Origin: Microbacteriaceae bacterium
GTDB taxonomy: Bacteria > Actinomycetota > Actinomycetes > Actinomycetales > Microbacteriaceae
Length of the DNA stretch: 64,000 nucleotides
Assembly: GCA_025464975.1 (NCBI GenBank)
Contig: JAODMT010000017.1
Coordinates: forward strand, 124,001-188,000
Direction of reading: 5' to 3'
The position numbers and the translations under genes are program-made. The notes beneath the pieces are model-generated. The model was not told where the DNA came from. It did not search any database and saw only the letters and a program-made list of their open reading frames with translations. This document shows, piece after piece, positions 24,960 to 33,799 of this stretch; position 1 is the first letter of the stretch, and every line of letters starts with the position of its first letter.

Positions 24960-25664
24960 ATGACCACGCTGTCGGCCACACCAATCGGACGAGTCCTCAT
25001 CACGGGGGGAGGCTCCGGCCTCGGCGCGGCCGTCGCGGAAATTGTCACCCTGGCGGGCGGGAGCGCGATAGTTCTCGATCGGGACATCAGCCGGGTATCG
25101 GGATCGTCCGCATTCGAGGTGGACGTCTCGGACACCAGGGCGACCGAGTCGGCTGTCAGGGACATCTCCCGATCGTTCGATGGGCTCGACGCAGTAGTGA
25201 CGGCGGCGGGCATCGACCGGTGCGGGCGGCTTGAGGACGTGCCGGCCGAGGAATGGGAGCGGGTGATCCGAGTCAACCTGCTTGGCACGGTTGCGGTGAT
25301 CCGGGCCGCACTCCCCTCCCTCACCGAAAGTCACGGTCGGGTCGTCACCGTCGCCTCATCGCTCGCTCTCCGCGCCGTGGCCGACGCGACGGCATACTGT
25401 GCGTCGAAATTCGGAGTGCTGGGATTCTCTCGAGCGCTCGCGGCCGAAACTCGCGGCGAAATCGGCGTGACCACGCTCATTCCGTCGGGAATGCGCACCC
25501 GCTTTTTCGACGACCGAGATGAACAGTACAAGCCGACGGATGATTCGATGCTCAACGACCCGGCCACAGTGGCGAATGCTGTGCTGTTCGCACTCGGCCA
25601 ACCGCGAGGGAGCGAGGTTCGCGAATTGGTCATCTGCCACGAGCGGGAACCGTCCTGGCCGTGA
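24960..25664 (+). CDS. SDR family oxidoreductase
   Basis: 234 residues, classical SDR. TGGGSGLGAAVAEI near 15-28 binds NAD(P), VTAAGIDRCG near 80 replaces the NNAG motif, VASSLAL near 128 gives the Ser and YCASKFGVLG near 143 gives Tyr and Lys. ATG at 24960 with AAGGAAGGA upstream. It is the last plus-strand gene before the convergent GT9 and overlaps it by 35 bases. It is a short classical SDR rather than the extended type of the heptose epimerase HldD, so epimerisation at C6 is not assigned to it. Could act on a glycan precursor. Confidence 0.87.
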   Translation: MTTLSATPIGRVLITGGGSGLGAAVAEIVTLAGGSAIVLDRDISRVSGSSAFEVDVSDTRATESAVRDISRSFDGLDAVVTAAGIDRCGRLEDVPAEEWERVIRVNLLGTVAVIRAALPSLTESHGRVVTVASSLALRAVADATAYCASKFGVLGFSRALAAETRGEIGVTTLIPSGMRTRFFDDRDEQYKPTDDSMLNDPATVANAVLFALGQPRGSEVRELVICHEREPSWP

Positions 25665-26772
25665 GCGACATGGCGTCCTCGAAGACTGAGTCGATGGACA
25701 CGTCGGCCACGAACGAGACGTCATGCTCGCAGCGCTCGGCCGACCAGCCGACCTGGGACGCGTCCCGACCGCACACCGGACACACCGTCGTCCAGCCCAG
25801 CTGGACGCGGTGCCGCTCCCGCCCGAGTGGCCCTGCATTGATCAGATTGCCGAACCAGTAGATTCCCACGGTCGGAACGCCAACGGCCTGGGCGAGATGC
25901 CGCGGTCCGCTGTCGTTTCCGACGAACACGGTGGCCGAGGCGAGGATCCCCATGAGCGCCGGAATGCTGAGCCGTCCGGCCAGTGAGACAACGGCACCGG
26001 AGCCCCGGGTTGCCGTGTCGGCGATATGACTCGCCAGTTCGACATCGGGGCCATCTCCGACGATTACCACCCGGAATCCCTCGCCCGTCAGCCGTACGGC
26101 GAGCGCGGCAAAGCACCCTGCCGGCCACCGCCTGCGTGGATCGGTTGCTCCCGGATGTACCACCGCGACGGGCGCATCGCCGGGATCACCAAGTAGATCG
26201 AGCGCGAGGTCGCCGGCAGCGCGATCCTCGTCGGTGACGGACAACCGCGCCTCAAGCATGACGGGACCCACGCCGGCGAGCCCGACAACTTCGAGCGCCC
26301 GCAGCGCCTCGTGTTGGTAGTAGAGGTACGGGATGGTCCGTTCGAGCGGCTCCGCGTCCGCGGTGGCGCAGCCGATGCTGTGGGCGGCGAGGAGCCGGAG
26401 AAGGAACGGATTGGAGAAGCGCCCTCCCCCGTGAAGTTGCACGGCCAGATCGAACGTCCCGGCGTTCCGTGCGAAAAAGGCCTCGACCAGGTCGGGGTCG
26501 CTTTCGCCATCGCGGATGCCCGGAGCGACCGGTACGGGCTCGAATCGGATGTCGACGGACAGCCGGTCGCGGATGATCTGCTCGTGAACGGGGCTGCCGA
26601 GCAGGGTGATGCCGGCCCGCGGATAGGCGGCGGCGAGCGCTTCAACCGCCGGGACGGCGAACAGGAGATCGCCAAGGCCTCCGCCCCGCAGCACCGCGAT
26701 TCGGGCGACGGATTCAAATCGCTCGGACAGGGGCGCGACCGACGGCTGTGCTAACGGGGAAAGTGAGGTCAT
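25630..26772 (-). CDS. Glycosyltransferase family 9 (heptosyltransferase-like)
   Basis: 380 residues, GT-B. RIAVLRGGGLGDLLFAVPAVEAL near 24-46 is the GT9 start; VVHPGATDPRRRWPAGCFAAL near 205 and FVGNDSGPRHLAQAVGVPTV near 285 form the donor site. A CPVCGRD...CEHDVSFV pair near the end may bind a metal, a feature also found in other actinobacterial GT9 proteins. ATG at 26772 is preferred over a longer reading from 26934, whose extra 54 residues are basic and unlike the family. It is the only minus-strand gene inside the cluster, between two plus-strand blocks and divergent from the aldehyde dehydrogenase. Confidence 0.88.
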   Translation of the reverse strand: MTSLSPLAQPSVAPLSERFESVARIAVLRGGGLGDLLFAVPAVEALAAAYPRAGITLLGSPVHEQIIRDRLSVDIRFEPVPVAPGIRDGESDPDLVEAFFARNAGTFDLAVQLHGGGRFSNPFLLRLLAAHSIGCATADAEPLERTIPYLYYQHEALRALEVVGLAGVGPVMLEARLSVTDEDRAAGDLALDLLGDPGDAPVAVVHPGATDPRRRWPAGCFAALAVRLTGEGFRVVIVGDGPDVELASHIADTATRGSGAVVSLAGRLSIPALMGILASATVFVGNDSGPRHLAQAVGVPTVGIYWFGNLINAGPLGRERHRVQLGWTTVCPVCGRDASQVGWSAERCEHDVSFVADVSIDSVFEDAMSLTARTVPARGR

Positions 26773-26910
26773 GCCTGAACAGTGCCCACCGCTGAGCGGC
26801 GTGAAACGCCGACGCGGCCGAAACTTCGGTGGTCGTGTAAAGGCGGCGGCTAGTGGGTATCGGGCCGGTAGAGACTGTGTCCAATAAAGACTGCGGCGGA
26901 TGGAGAACGG

Positions 26911-28329
26911 ATGACGACGACCGATTTCGCGCAATCAGGTTCGGTTCAGGCACCCGAGCAGATCGTGATCACCGATCCTCGGGACGGGAGCGTCGTCGGC
27001 GGCGTGAGAGTGACTTCGGCGTCCGAAGTTTCGGCTCTCATCGGGAGCGGGCTTCGTGCCTTTGAGCGATGGTCCACGACGTCGCCGGCGGAACGCGGTG
27101 GCGCTTTGCGAGCGGCGGCCGGGGCGGTAATCGAGCGCGAGGACGAACTCGCGGCCCTCAACGCTCGCGAGACCGGTCGACGGACCGGTGAGGCGCTCGC
27201 GGGGATCCGGGCCGGTGCGGATGCCCTTCTGCAGTATTCGGAGCTCGGTCCGCTCCACTTCGGCACCCGTCTGCTCGGCGGCGCGGATGCCCTGGACTAC
27301 TCGGTGCCCGAGCCGCGCGGTCTCGTTGCCGTCATCACCCCGTGGAACGACCCGGTCGCCGTGTCGCTCGGTCTCATCGGCGCGGCTCTCGTCACCGGAA
27401 ATGTGGTCGTCCACAAGCCGAGCGAACGGTGTCCGCATCTCGGCATTGCCCTCGGGGCCGCGCTGGAAGGAGCATTTCCCGCAGGCGTGATCTCGACCGT
27501 GAGCGGGGGCGCGACGGTCGGCGAGCTTCTCGTTCGGGACGAGCGGGTTTCCGCCGTCGCGCACGTCGGCTCGACACGGGCCGGCGAGGCGATTTCGCGC
27601 GCCGCGATGGGCACCGGGGCCCACGTCATCCGGGAGAACGGAGGAAACGACGCGCTGGTCGTTGACGAGGACGTGAGCCCGCGTTGGGCTGCTCAACAGG
27701 CGGCGCTCGGTTGCTTTGCCAACTCCGGCCAGATCTGCACGTCGGTCGAACGGATCTTCGTTCACCGTCGCGTCGCGAACGCCTTCATCGTTCACCTGGT
27801 GTCCCAGGCGCGTCGCCTTACGGCGACCGGCGACCTTGGACCGCTCGTCGACGACGCGCTGAGAGACGCCGTGAACGCGCAGGTGACCGCCGCCATCGCC
27901 TCGGGAGCGAGAGCGCTAGTCGGCGGAAGCCCCCGGGACGGTTCCGGGTCCTACTATCCCGCGACCGTTCTGGTTGACTGCACCCCCGACATGACCATCA
28001 TGAGGGAGGAGACGTTCGGTCCGGTGGCCCCGATCTGCATCGTCGAGACCTTCGAAGAGGGCCTCCGGCTGGCCGCCGCCGACCGGTACGGGCTGGCCGC
28101 CACCGTACTCACGGCGTCAATGAGTCACGCGATCGAGGCTGCTGCCCGCCTTCCCGTCGGGACCGTCAAGATCAACGCGGTGTTCGGCGGCGCGCCGGGC
28201 GGATCGGCGCAACCGCGCGGGGCGAGCGGGGCCGGTTTCGGCTACGGACCTGGCCTGCTCGATGAGCTGACCACAACCAAGGTCGTGCACATCGCCCTTC
28301 CGGGAGAGGGCGGCGATGACAACTGGTGA
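26911..28329 (+). CDS. Aldehyde dehydrogenase family protein
   Basis: 472 residues, NAD(P)-dependent. Segments in order: VAVITPWNDPVAVSLGLIGAALVTGN near 137-162 (oxyanion Asn in PWND), VVHKPSE near 163, the Glu in HVIRENGGNDALVV near 243 and the catalytic Cys in NSGQICTSVERIFV near 276. C-terminal EETFGPVAPICIV near 373. Full length for the family. It starts the second plus-strand block of the heptose cluster and overlaps the second HldE by 14 bases, so the two are cotranscribed. An oxidised heptose or a side-chain aldehyde is a possible substrate, but this is only context. Confidence 0.9.
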   Translation: MTTTDFAQSGSVQAPEQIVITDPRDGSVVGGVRVTSASEVSALIGSGLRAFERWSTTSPAERGGALRAAAGAVIEREDELAALNARETGRRTGEALAGIRAGADALLQYSELGPLHFGTRLLGGADALDYSVPEPRGLVAVITPWNDPVAVSLGLIGAALVTGNVVVHKPSERCPHLGIALGAALEGAFPAGVISTVSGGATVGELLVRDERVSAVAHVGSTRAGEAISRAAMGTGAHVIRENGGNDALVVDEDVSPRWAAQQAALGCFANSGQICTSVERIFVHRRVANAFIVHLVSQARRLTATGDLGPLVDDALRDAVNAQVTAAIASGARALVGGSPRDGSGSYYPATVLVDCTPDMTIMREETFGPVAPICIVETFEEGLRLAAADRYGLAATVLTASMSHAIEAAARLPVGTVKINAVFGGAPGGSAQPRGASGAGFGYGPGLLDELTTTKVVHIALPGEGGDDNW

Positions 28330-29812
28330 ACTGCCCGATAGCCTGTCCCCTCAGCTGGTCAGGCGCATCGCCGACGCCGGTATCACCGTCGCAGTCATCG
28401 GCGACGTCATCCTCGACGGCTGGTGGCACGGACGGATCGAGCGGATGAGCCGGGAGGCACCCGCGCCGGTGGTTGAGGTGACGTCACGGCGCTACGCCCC
28501 GGGCGGCGCCGCCAACACCGCGCTTGCCCTCGCCTCCCTCGGCGCCCGTGTTCGAATCGCGGGAGCGGTCGGCGATGACGAGGCCGGCCAGATCCTGAGA
28601 TCGATGCTGGATGCCGCCGGGGTCGACACCGGGCTCCTGCTCAAGCAGGCGTCGCTCGGCACCACAACCAAAAACCGGGTCGTCTGCGACGACCAGATCC
28701 TGCTTCGCGTCGATGATGTACCGGGATCCCCCGTCGACGTGGCCGCCGAATCGCGCTTCTTAGACGCCGCTCTCGCCGCATCCACGGGCGCCGACGCCGA
28801 GATCATCTCGGACTATGGTGCGGGGCTGCTCGGGAACGTCACGCGCCAAGCCCTCGCCGATCGCACCGAGCGGCCGGCGCTCACCGTGGTGGACGCGCAC
28901 GATCTCCGACTCTGGAGCGCACTAGCGCCGCACATTGTCACCCCGAACTTCGAAGAGTTATTCCGCGCCATCGGGGCGCAGAGCGCACCGCCCGTTCCCC
29001 GCGTGAACGCCGCGCTAGAGCACGCGGGCGAGTTGCTCGCCGCGTCCGGCGCCCGCACCGCCGTAGTCACGCTCGACCGCGAGGGAACCGTGGTGCTTTC
29101 GGCCGGCGACCCTCCGTACCGCACGTTCGCTCACCCGACGCCCGAGCGCCAGGCCTCAGGAGCCGGCGACACCTTCGCCGCCGCTCTCACGCTCGCCCGT
29201 GCGTATGGCGCCTCCCTCACCCTGGCTGCGGACTTCGCCCAGCTCGCGGCCGACATCGTCGTCGGGCGCCCGGCAACGGCCGTCTGCACGACGGACGACC
29301 TCACGTCACGGCTCGCGCAACCCGCAGACCCAACCCTCAGCCTGGACGAACTCGAGCGGAGGGTCTCGGCGGATCGGGCCGCCGGGCAGCGGATCGTCTT
29401 CACCAATGGCTGCTTCGACGTCTTGCACCGTGGTCACATCGCGTCCCTGAGGCAAGCGAAGCAACTCGGCGGCGTGCTCGTCGTCGCGCTGAACGACGAC
29501 GCTTCGGTCAGACGGCTTAAGGGCCCACGCAGGCCGGTCAACACGGCGAGCGATCGCGCGACGGTACTCGCCTCCCTCGAGTTCGTCGACTACGTCGTGG
29601 TTTTCGACTCGGACACACCAATCTCCCTGATTGAGCGCCTCCGCCCGGATGTCTACGCCAAGGGCGGCGATTACACGCCGGACATGCTCGAAGAGACGCG
29701 TGTGGTGCGCTCCTACGGTGGCCAAGTGAAGATTCTCGACTACCTCCCGTCCCAGTCCACGACGGGACTCGTGGATCGGATTCGGTCCGATCTGATCATC
29801 TCGGACGGGTGA
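28316..29812 (+). CDS. hldE: HldE-type bifunctional heptose kinase/nucleotidyltransferase, copy 2
   Basis: 498 residues. Kinase domain (about 20-335): VIGDVILDGWWHG near 27-39, RYAPGGAANTALALASLGA near 60, NRVVCDDQILLRVDD near 120 and the catalytic ASGAGDTFAA near 281. Nucleotidyltransferase domain (about 350-498): VFTNGCFDVLHRGHIASL near 361, LNDDASVRRLKGPRRPVN near 393, and VYAKGGDY near 446. It is closer to typical HldE than copy 1. The start overlaps the aldehyde dehydrogenase by 14 bases and the stop overlaps the GT2 gene by 4. Two complete HldE genes in one cluster is unusual. Confidence 0.92.
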   Translation: MTTGELPDSLSPQLVRRIADAGITVAVIGDVILDGWWHGRIERMSREAPAPVVEVTSRRYAPGGAANTALALASLGARVRIAGAVGDDEAGQILRSMLDAAGVDTGLLLKQASLGTTTKNRVVCDDQILLRVDDVPGSPVDVAAESRFLDAALAASTGADAEIISDYGAGLLGNVTRQALADRTERPALTVVDAHDLRLWSALAPHIVTPNFEELFRAIGAQSAPPVPRVNAALEHAGELLAASGARTAVVTLDREGTVVLSAGDPPYRTFAHPTPERQASGAGDTFAAALTLARAYGASLTLAADFAQLAADIVVGRPATAVCTTDDLTSRLAQPADPTLSLDELERRVSADRAAGQRIVFTNGCFDVLHRGHIASLRQAKQLGGVLVVALNDDASVRRLKGPRRPVNTASDRATVLASLEFVDYVVVFDSDTPISLIERLRPDVYAKGGDYTPDMLEETRVVRSYGGQVKILDYLPSQSTTGLVDRIRSDLIISDG

Positions 29813-30702
29813 CCGTGGCCGTCGCATCGAGTCGGCGACGCTCGGCGGACTGGGCACGGGCCCCGTTTGATTCGACCGAGCCGGTAATCGACGTTCTGAT
29901 TCCCACGGCCGGTCGCCTCACCGAACTCGCCGTGACTCTCGCCGGATTGGCCGCGCAGGACGACCCACCCTTCCGGGTGATCATCAGCGATCAGTCCGAT
30001 GACGGGGCTGCAGGCGACGACGTGAGCGTCAACGCTCTCCTGCGGGTCCTCACCGTTCAGGGCAGAAACCCGATGCTGGTCCGGCACCTTCCGCGGAGGG
30101 GGCTCGCCGAACACCGGCAGTTTTTGCTGGATTGCTCCACCGCCCGCTACGTGCTCTTTCTCGACGACGACGTCTGGCTCGAACCGGGATCGCTTGAACG
30201 GCTTCACGACGCCATCGAGCGGCTCGGCTGCGGTTTCGTCGGGTCGGCCGTGCAGGGGCTCTCCTACCTCGGGGACGAGCGGCCGGCCGAGCACGTGACC
30301 TTCGAGCCGTGGAACGGTGAGGTGCGTCCCGAACGTGTTCGCCGCGGGAGCCCGGCGTTCGAGCGCTGGCCGTTGCACAACGCCGCGAACCTCACGCACA
30401 TCGCGGCGCAACTCGACCTCCAGCCCGACGAGTGGGTCGCCTATCGTGTGGCGTGGATCGGCGGTTGCGTGCTCTTTGACAGGCAATCGCTCGTGGAGTG
30501 CGGCGGCTTCGACTTCTGGCACGGCCTGCCAGGGCGACACTCAGGCGAGGATGTCGCGGCCCAGTGGCGGGTGATGGACCGGTTCGCCGGTGCCGGGGTG
30601 CTACCGAGTGGCGCGATTCATCTCGAGGGACCGACCACCATTCCGGTTAGGGAGGTGGACGCCTTCGATGTCGTCTTCGCGTGCGAATCACCGCCAACCT
30701 AG
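29809..30702 (+). CDS. Glycosyltransferase family 2
   Basis: 297 residues, GT-A fold. VIDVLIPTAGRLTELAVTLAGLA near 26-48 begins the nucleotide-binding domain, ISDQSDD near 61 and LFLDDDVWLEPGSLERL near 119 hold the metal-binding DxD. WIGGCVLFDRQSLVECGGFD near 222 and the acidic GEDVAAQWR near 247 form the acceptor side. GTG start at 29809 overlaps the HldE stop. It closes the heptose cluster. No membrane segments, so it probably works on a lipid- or peptide-linked acceptor in the cytoplasm. Donor unknown. Confidence 0.88.
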   Translation: MTVAVASSRRRSADWARAPFDSTEPVIDVLIPTAGRLTELAVTLAGLAAQDDPPFRVIISDQSDDGAAGDDVSVNALLRVLTVQGRNPMLVRHLPRRGLAEHRQFLLDCSTARYVLFLDDDVWLEPGSLERLHDAIERLGCGFVGSAVQGLSYLGDERPAEHVTFEPWNGEVRPERVRRGSPAFERWPLHNAANLTHIAAQLDLQPDEWVAYRVAWIGGCVLFDRQSLVECGGFDFWHGLPGRHSGEDVAAQWRVMDRFAGAGVLPSGAIHLEGPTTIPVREVDAFDVVFACESPPT

Positions 30703-30737
30703 GAGTCAACAGGAACAATAAGGAAGGAACCAAAACA

Positions 30738-30929
30738 ATGGCCGAATCACCGAACCCGATCCAGGTGCAGAAGTACCTCGGCGGAATGGACTACCCGGCG
30801 AGCAAGGACCAAATCGTGTCAAAGGCGGAGGAGTCTGGGGCGGACGACAATGTCCTCGAGGCGCTGCGCGGCATCCCGGACAAGGAATATGACGCCCCGA
30901 CCGCAATCAGCGCGGAACTCGGCAGGTAG
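30738..30929 (+). CDS. DUF2795 domain protein
   Basis: A 63-residue protein. NPIQVQKYLGGMDYPASKDQ and the helical VLEALRGIPDKEYDAPTAISAELG match DUF2795, a small helical domain common in actinobacteria with no proven role. The ATG at 30738 follows AAGGAAGGAA, a strong ribosome binding site. It stands 35 bases after the GT2 gene and faces the GH43 gene. High abundance is suggested only by the strong binding site. Confidence 0.85.
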   Translation: MAESPNPIQVQKYLGGMDYPASKDQIVSKAEESGADDNVLEALRGIPDKEYDAPTAISAELGR

Positions 30930-30942
30930 CCCGAAGGAAGGC

Positions 30943-31941
30943 CTACTGCGCCGGAAGCTTGACAACCGGTTCGTCGTTCTTCCAATCCAGCGGAAGCTCG
31001 TCCATTCCACGGTAGGCGCTGCCCTCTGCCCAGGAATGGAAGACGAGTATGGTGCGGCCGTCCGGGGTCGTCACGACGTCCTGCCCGCCCGGCCCGGTGA
31101 ACCGGCCACCGGAGGACGCGGTCGAGAGCAGCGGCTGCTTGTGCTTCGTGTACGGCCCGAGCAACGAGGATGCGGTGGCGTAGCCGATCGCGTACTTCGA
31201 CCCCGAGTAGTCATTCGCGGAGTAGAACAGCACGAACCTTGTGCCGTGCTTCACCAGGGTCGGCGCCTCGACGAGATTGCCCTCCCACGACTGGGTCTGC
31301 TTGATGAGCTTGGTGGACGGGCCCGCGACTGTCAGGCCGTCGGCGGCGAGCGGCGTGATCTGCAGCCAGGTGTCGAGACCGCAGCAGTTGCCGTCGTTCT
31401 TCCAGACCAGGTACCGCGCTCCGTTGCCGTCCGTGAAGGTCGCCGGATCGATGGCCCCGCCTTGGTCTGGCGGGCACACGAGCGCCGCCGTTCCCACCGC
31501 CGTGAACGGTCCGGTCGGCGATGTGGACGTCGCGACGTTGATGCACTGCGCCGCCGGATCGACGTTGGCGGCAACGAAGTACATGACGAAACGACCCGGC
31601 GACAGCTCGCTGACATCCGGGGCCCAGGTCTTACCGGGTGACGTCCAGCCGGGCAGGTCGGGAAGGGCGTCGGTCGTCGAGACCTTCCACGTCTTCAGAT
31701 CCCTCGATGTCGCGACCTGCTCATTGGTCCCCGGCACGTTCGTCGCGTACGCGTAGTAGGTGCCGTCGACGAGCATGACATCCAGATCCGGGAAGTCCTG
31801 GTCGATGGCGAAGGCCGACCTGGTTGACGATGGCGCGTGTGTGGGCGGCACCGAGGTCGCACCGCCCACGCATCCGGTCAGCATCGCCAGCACACCCGCG
31901 ACGGCCAGAGCCATCGAAGTGGTGCGCCCGCGCGAGAGCAT
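30943..31941 (-). CDS. Glycoside hydrolase family 43 lipoprotein
   Basis: 332 residues. Signal peptide with lipobox AMLTGC (Cys near 24) then a five-bladed propeller domain of GH43. Catalytic residues are recognisable: base Asp in DQDFPDLDVMLVDGTYYAYAT near 47-68, the pKa-tuning Asp in GAIDPATFTDG near 167, and the acid Glu in NLVEAPTLVKHG near 217. GH43 enzymes release arabinose or xylose from arabinan and xylan oligosaccharides. It is the last gene of the LacI-controlled transport operon, 3 bases after the permease. The lipid anchor puts it on the cell surface beside the transporter. Exact specificity not assignable. Confidence 0.88.
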   Translation of the reverse strand: MLSRGRTTSMALAVAGVLAMLTGCVGGATSVPPTHAPSSTRSAFAIDQDFPDLDVMLVDGTYYAYATNVPGTNEQVATSRDLKTWKVSTTDALPDLPGWTSPGKTWAPDVSELSPGRFVMYFVAANVDPAAQCINVATSTSPTGPFTAVGTAALVCPPDQGGAIDPATFTDGNGARYLVWKNDGNCCGLDTWLQITPLAADGLTVAGPSTKLIKQTQSWEGNLVEAPTLVKHGTRFVLFYSANDYSGSKYAIGYATASSLLGPYTKHKQPLLSTASSGGRFTGPGGQDVVTTPDGRTILVFHSWAEGSAYRGMDELPLDWKNDEPVVKLPAQ

Positions 31942-31944
31942 CCG

Positions 31945-32847
31945 TTATCCCTTGACGCCGGAACTGGCTACGCTCTCCACGATCTGCCGTTGGGCGATGG
32001 TGAACAGGATGAGCACCGGGATCGACGCGATGATCGCCCCGGCCATGACGATGCTGAAGTGGGTCGCGTATGCGCCCTGTAGCACGGCAAGGCCCGGCTG
32101 CAATGTCTCGTGCTCCGGACTGAGCAAGACGTAGATCGGCCAGAGGAAGTCGTTCCAGTTGTTCAGGAAGCTGAGCACCGCGAGGGTGGCCAAGGCGGGT
32201 CGCGCGAGCGGGAGCACCATCTGCCAGAAAATGCGGAAGTCGCCGGCGCCGTCCAATCGGGCCGCCTCCTCGATCTCCTGGGGCAGGCCGACGAAGAACT
32301 GCCGGAGGAAGAAGATTCCGAACGCGCTGGCGGCACCGGGGATGGTGATGGCCCAGATGGTGTCCAGCCAGCCCAGGTTCTGCACGATGAGGTAGTTCGG
32401 GATGAGGAAGATCACCGGCGGAACGAGCAGCGTCGTGACGATGGCGCCAAACACGATCTTCTTGCCGCGGAATTCGAGGCGAGCCAGGGCATACGCACCG
32501 AGGGAGGCCGTGACCAGGATGATCGCCGACTGCAGCAGCGCCGCGGCCAGGCTGTTCAGGAACCACAGGAAGATCGGCTGCTGGCCGGAGGCGAGAGTCT
32601 GGTACGCCTGCGTGGTGAACGGATTGGGGATCGGGTTGATCGGCGCGTTGATCGCGTTGAAGTCCGTCTTGAACGACGTGAGCACGATCCACACGAGAGG
32701 GAGCAGGATGATCAGCGCGATACCGCTCAGCGCCACATAGAGCAGCACCCTGGCTCGGTTCGGCCGCTTTCTCGGCCGACCAGACGGGGCCTTGGCCGGA
32801 ATTTCCGGCGTGCTCCGCGTCTGGGTGGTGACTTCGCTCGCAGTCAT
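31945..32847 (-). CDS. Carbohydrate ABC transporter permease, MalG-like (CUT1)
   Basis: 300 residues with six predicted membrane helices, beginning VLLYVALSGIALIILLPLVW near 34-53. The cytoplasmic EAA loop that contacts the ATPase is EEAARLDGAGDFRIFWQMVL near 197. Long basic N-terminal tail (residues 1-33). Transports an oligosaccharide together with the permease 10 bases upstream and the binding protein. No ATPase gene is present in the operon, as is common in actinobacteria, where a shared MsiK-type ATPase serves many CUT1 systems. Confidence 0.93.
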   Translation of the reverse strand: MTASEVTTQTRSTPEIPAKAPSGRPRKRPNRARVLLYVALSGIALIILLPLVWIVLTSFKTDFNAINAPINPIPNPFTTQAYQTLASGQQPIFLWFLNSLAAALLQSAIILVTASLGAYALARLEFRGKKIVFGAIVTTLLVPPVIFLIPNYLIVQNLGWLDTIWAITIPGAASAFGIFFLRQFFVGLPQEIEEAARLDGAGDFRIFWQMVLPLARPALATLAVLSFLNNWNDFLWPIYVLLSPEHETLQPGLAVLQGAYATHFSIVMAGAIIASIPVLILFTIAQRQIVESVASSGVKG

Positions 32848-32857
32848 TGCGCGCCTC

Positions 32858-33799
32858 TCACGATCGTTCCCGCTGGAGGCGGAAGTTGATGATACTGATG
32901 ACGGCCAGGATGGCGAAGAGCACGTAGCTCATTGCGGCCGCAGCCCCCATCTGGTTCTGCGAAAGGCCCTCGTCGGCGATGTACATGACCGCCGTTCGAG
33001 TTGCATGGCCGGGCCCGCCCTTGGTCAACAGGTAGGACTGCCCGAACATGTTGGCCGAGGCCAGGATGGTCACGGTCGTGACGAACGTCATCACCGGCCG
33101 AAGCCCGGGCAGGGTGACGCTCCAGAACTTGCGGAACGCCCCGGCACCATCCATCGCCGCCGCGTCGTACAGGTCCACGTTGATGCCCTTGAGCCCGGCA
33201 AGGAGGATGACCGTGTTGAAGCCGAGGGTCCACCAGACGGTGACGCCGACCAGCGAGATCCACGCCCACGGCACATCCACGGTCCACGGAATATTCGACG
33301 GCAGTCCGAGCGCTCCGAGCACGTGATTGACGACGCCGAGTTGCGGGTCGAGCAGGTAGCGCCAGATCACCCCGATCACCGCGACGCCGAGCACGTACGG
33401 CGCGAAGAAGATCGCACGGAAGACGGTGCCGCCACGGATCTTCTGGTTCAGCAGAACGGCGATAACCAGCGGAATGACGAGGAGCAGCGGGACGCTCGCC
33501 ACCGTGAAGATCCCGGTGTTCCCGACGCTCTGCCAGAAGTCGCCCGAAGTGAGCGATCCGGGAGTGAACAGGTCGATGTAGTTCTTCAGACCCACCCACG
33601 GCTGCAGCGGAAGCAGCGGGTTCCAGGTGTGCAGGCTGATCCAGAGACCGTAGATCGCCGGAGCGACCACGAAGACGCAGAACAGGATGAGGAACGGCGC
33701 GAGGAAGAGATACGCCGTGCCGGTGCGGCGTTGTACTCCCGCCCTGCCGCGGGCGCGAGCGCCCGCGGCAGGGAGAGTCGGCTGGACGATATTAGCCAC
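32858..33799 (-). CDS. Carbohydrate ABC transporter permease, MalF-like (CUT1)
   Basis: 313 residues, six membrane helices; AYLFLAPFLILFCVFVVAPA near 30-49 is the first. The EAA motif is DAAAMDGAGAFRKFWSVTLPGL near 210-231. The GTG at 33799 overlaps the stop of the binding protein gene by 8 bases, giving coupling; the longer reading from 33850 adds an unlikely N-terminus encoded inside the binding protein gene. Works with the MalG-like permease as a heterodimeric channel. Confidence 0.92.
   Translation of the reverse strand: MANIVQPTLPAAGARARGRAGVQRRTGTAYLFLAPFLILFCVFVVAPAIYGLWISLHTWNPLLPLQPWVGLKNYIDLFTPGSLTSGDFWQSVGNTGIFTVASVPLLLVIPLVIAVLLNQKIRGGTVFRAIFFAPYVLGVAVIGVIWRYLLDPQLGVVNHVLGALGLPSNIPWTVDVPWAWISLVGVTVWWTLGFNTVILLAGLKGINVDLYDAAAMDGAGAFRKFWSVTLPGLRPVMTFVTTVTILASANMFGQSYLLTKGGPGHATRTAVMYIADEGLSQNQMGAAAAMSYVLFAILAVISIINFRLQRERS

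Noticed and set aside
24960-25664. Heptose epimerase HldD
   Set aside because: The protein is a short classical SDR with YCASK and lacks the extended SDR length and layout of HldD.
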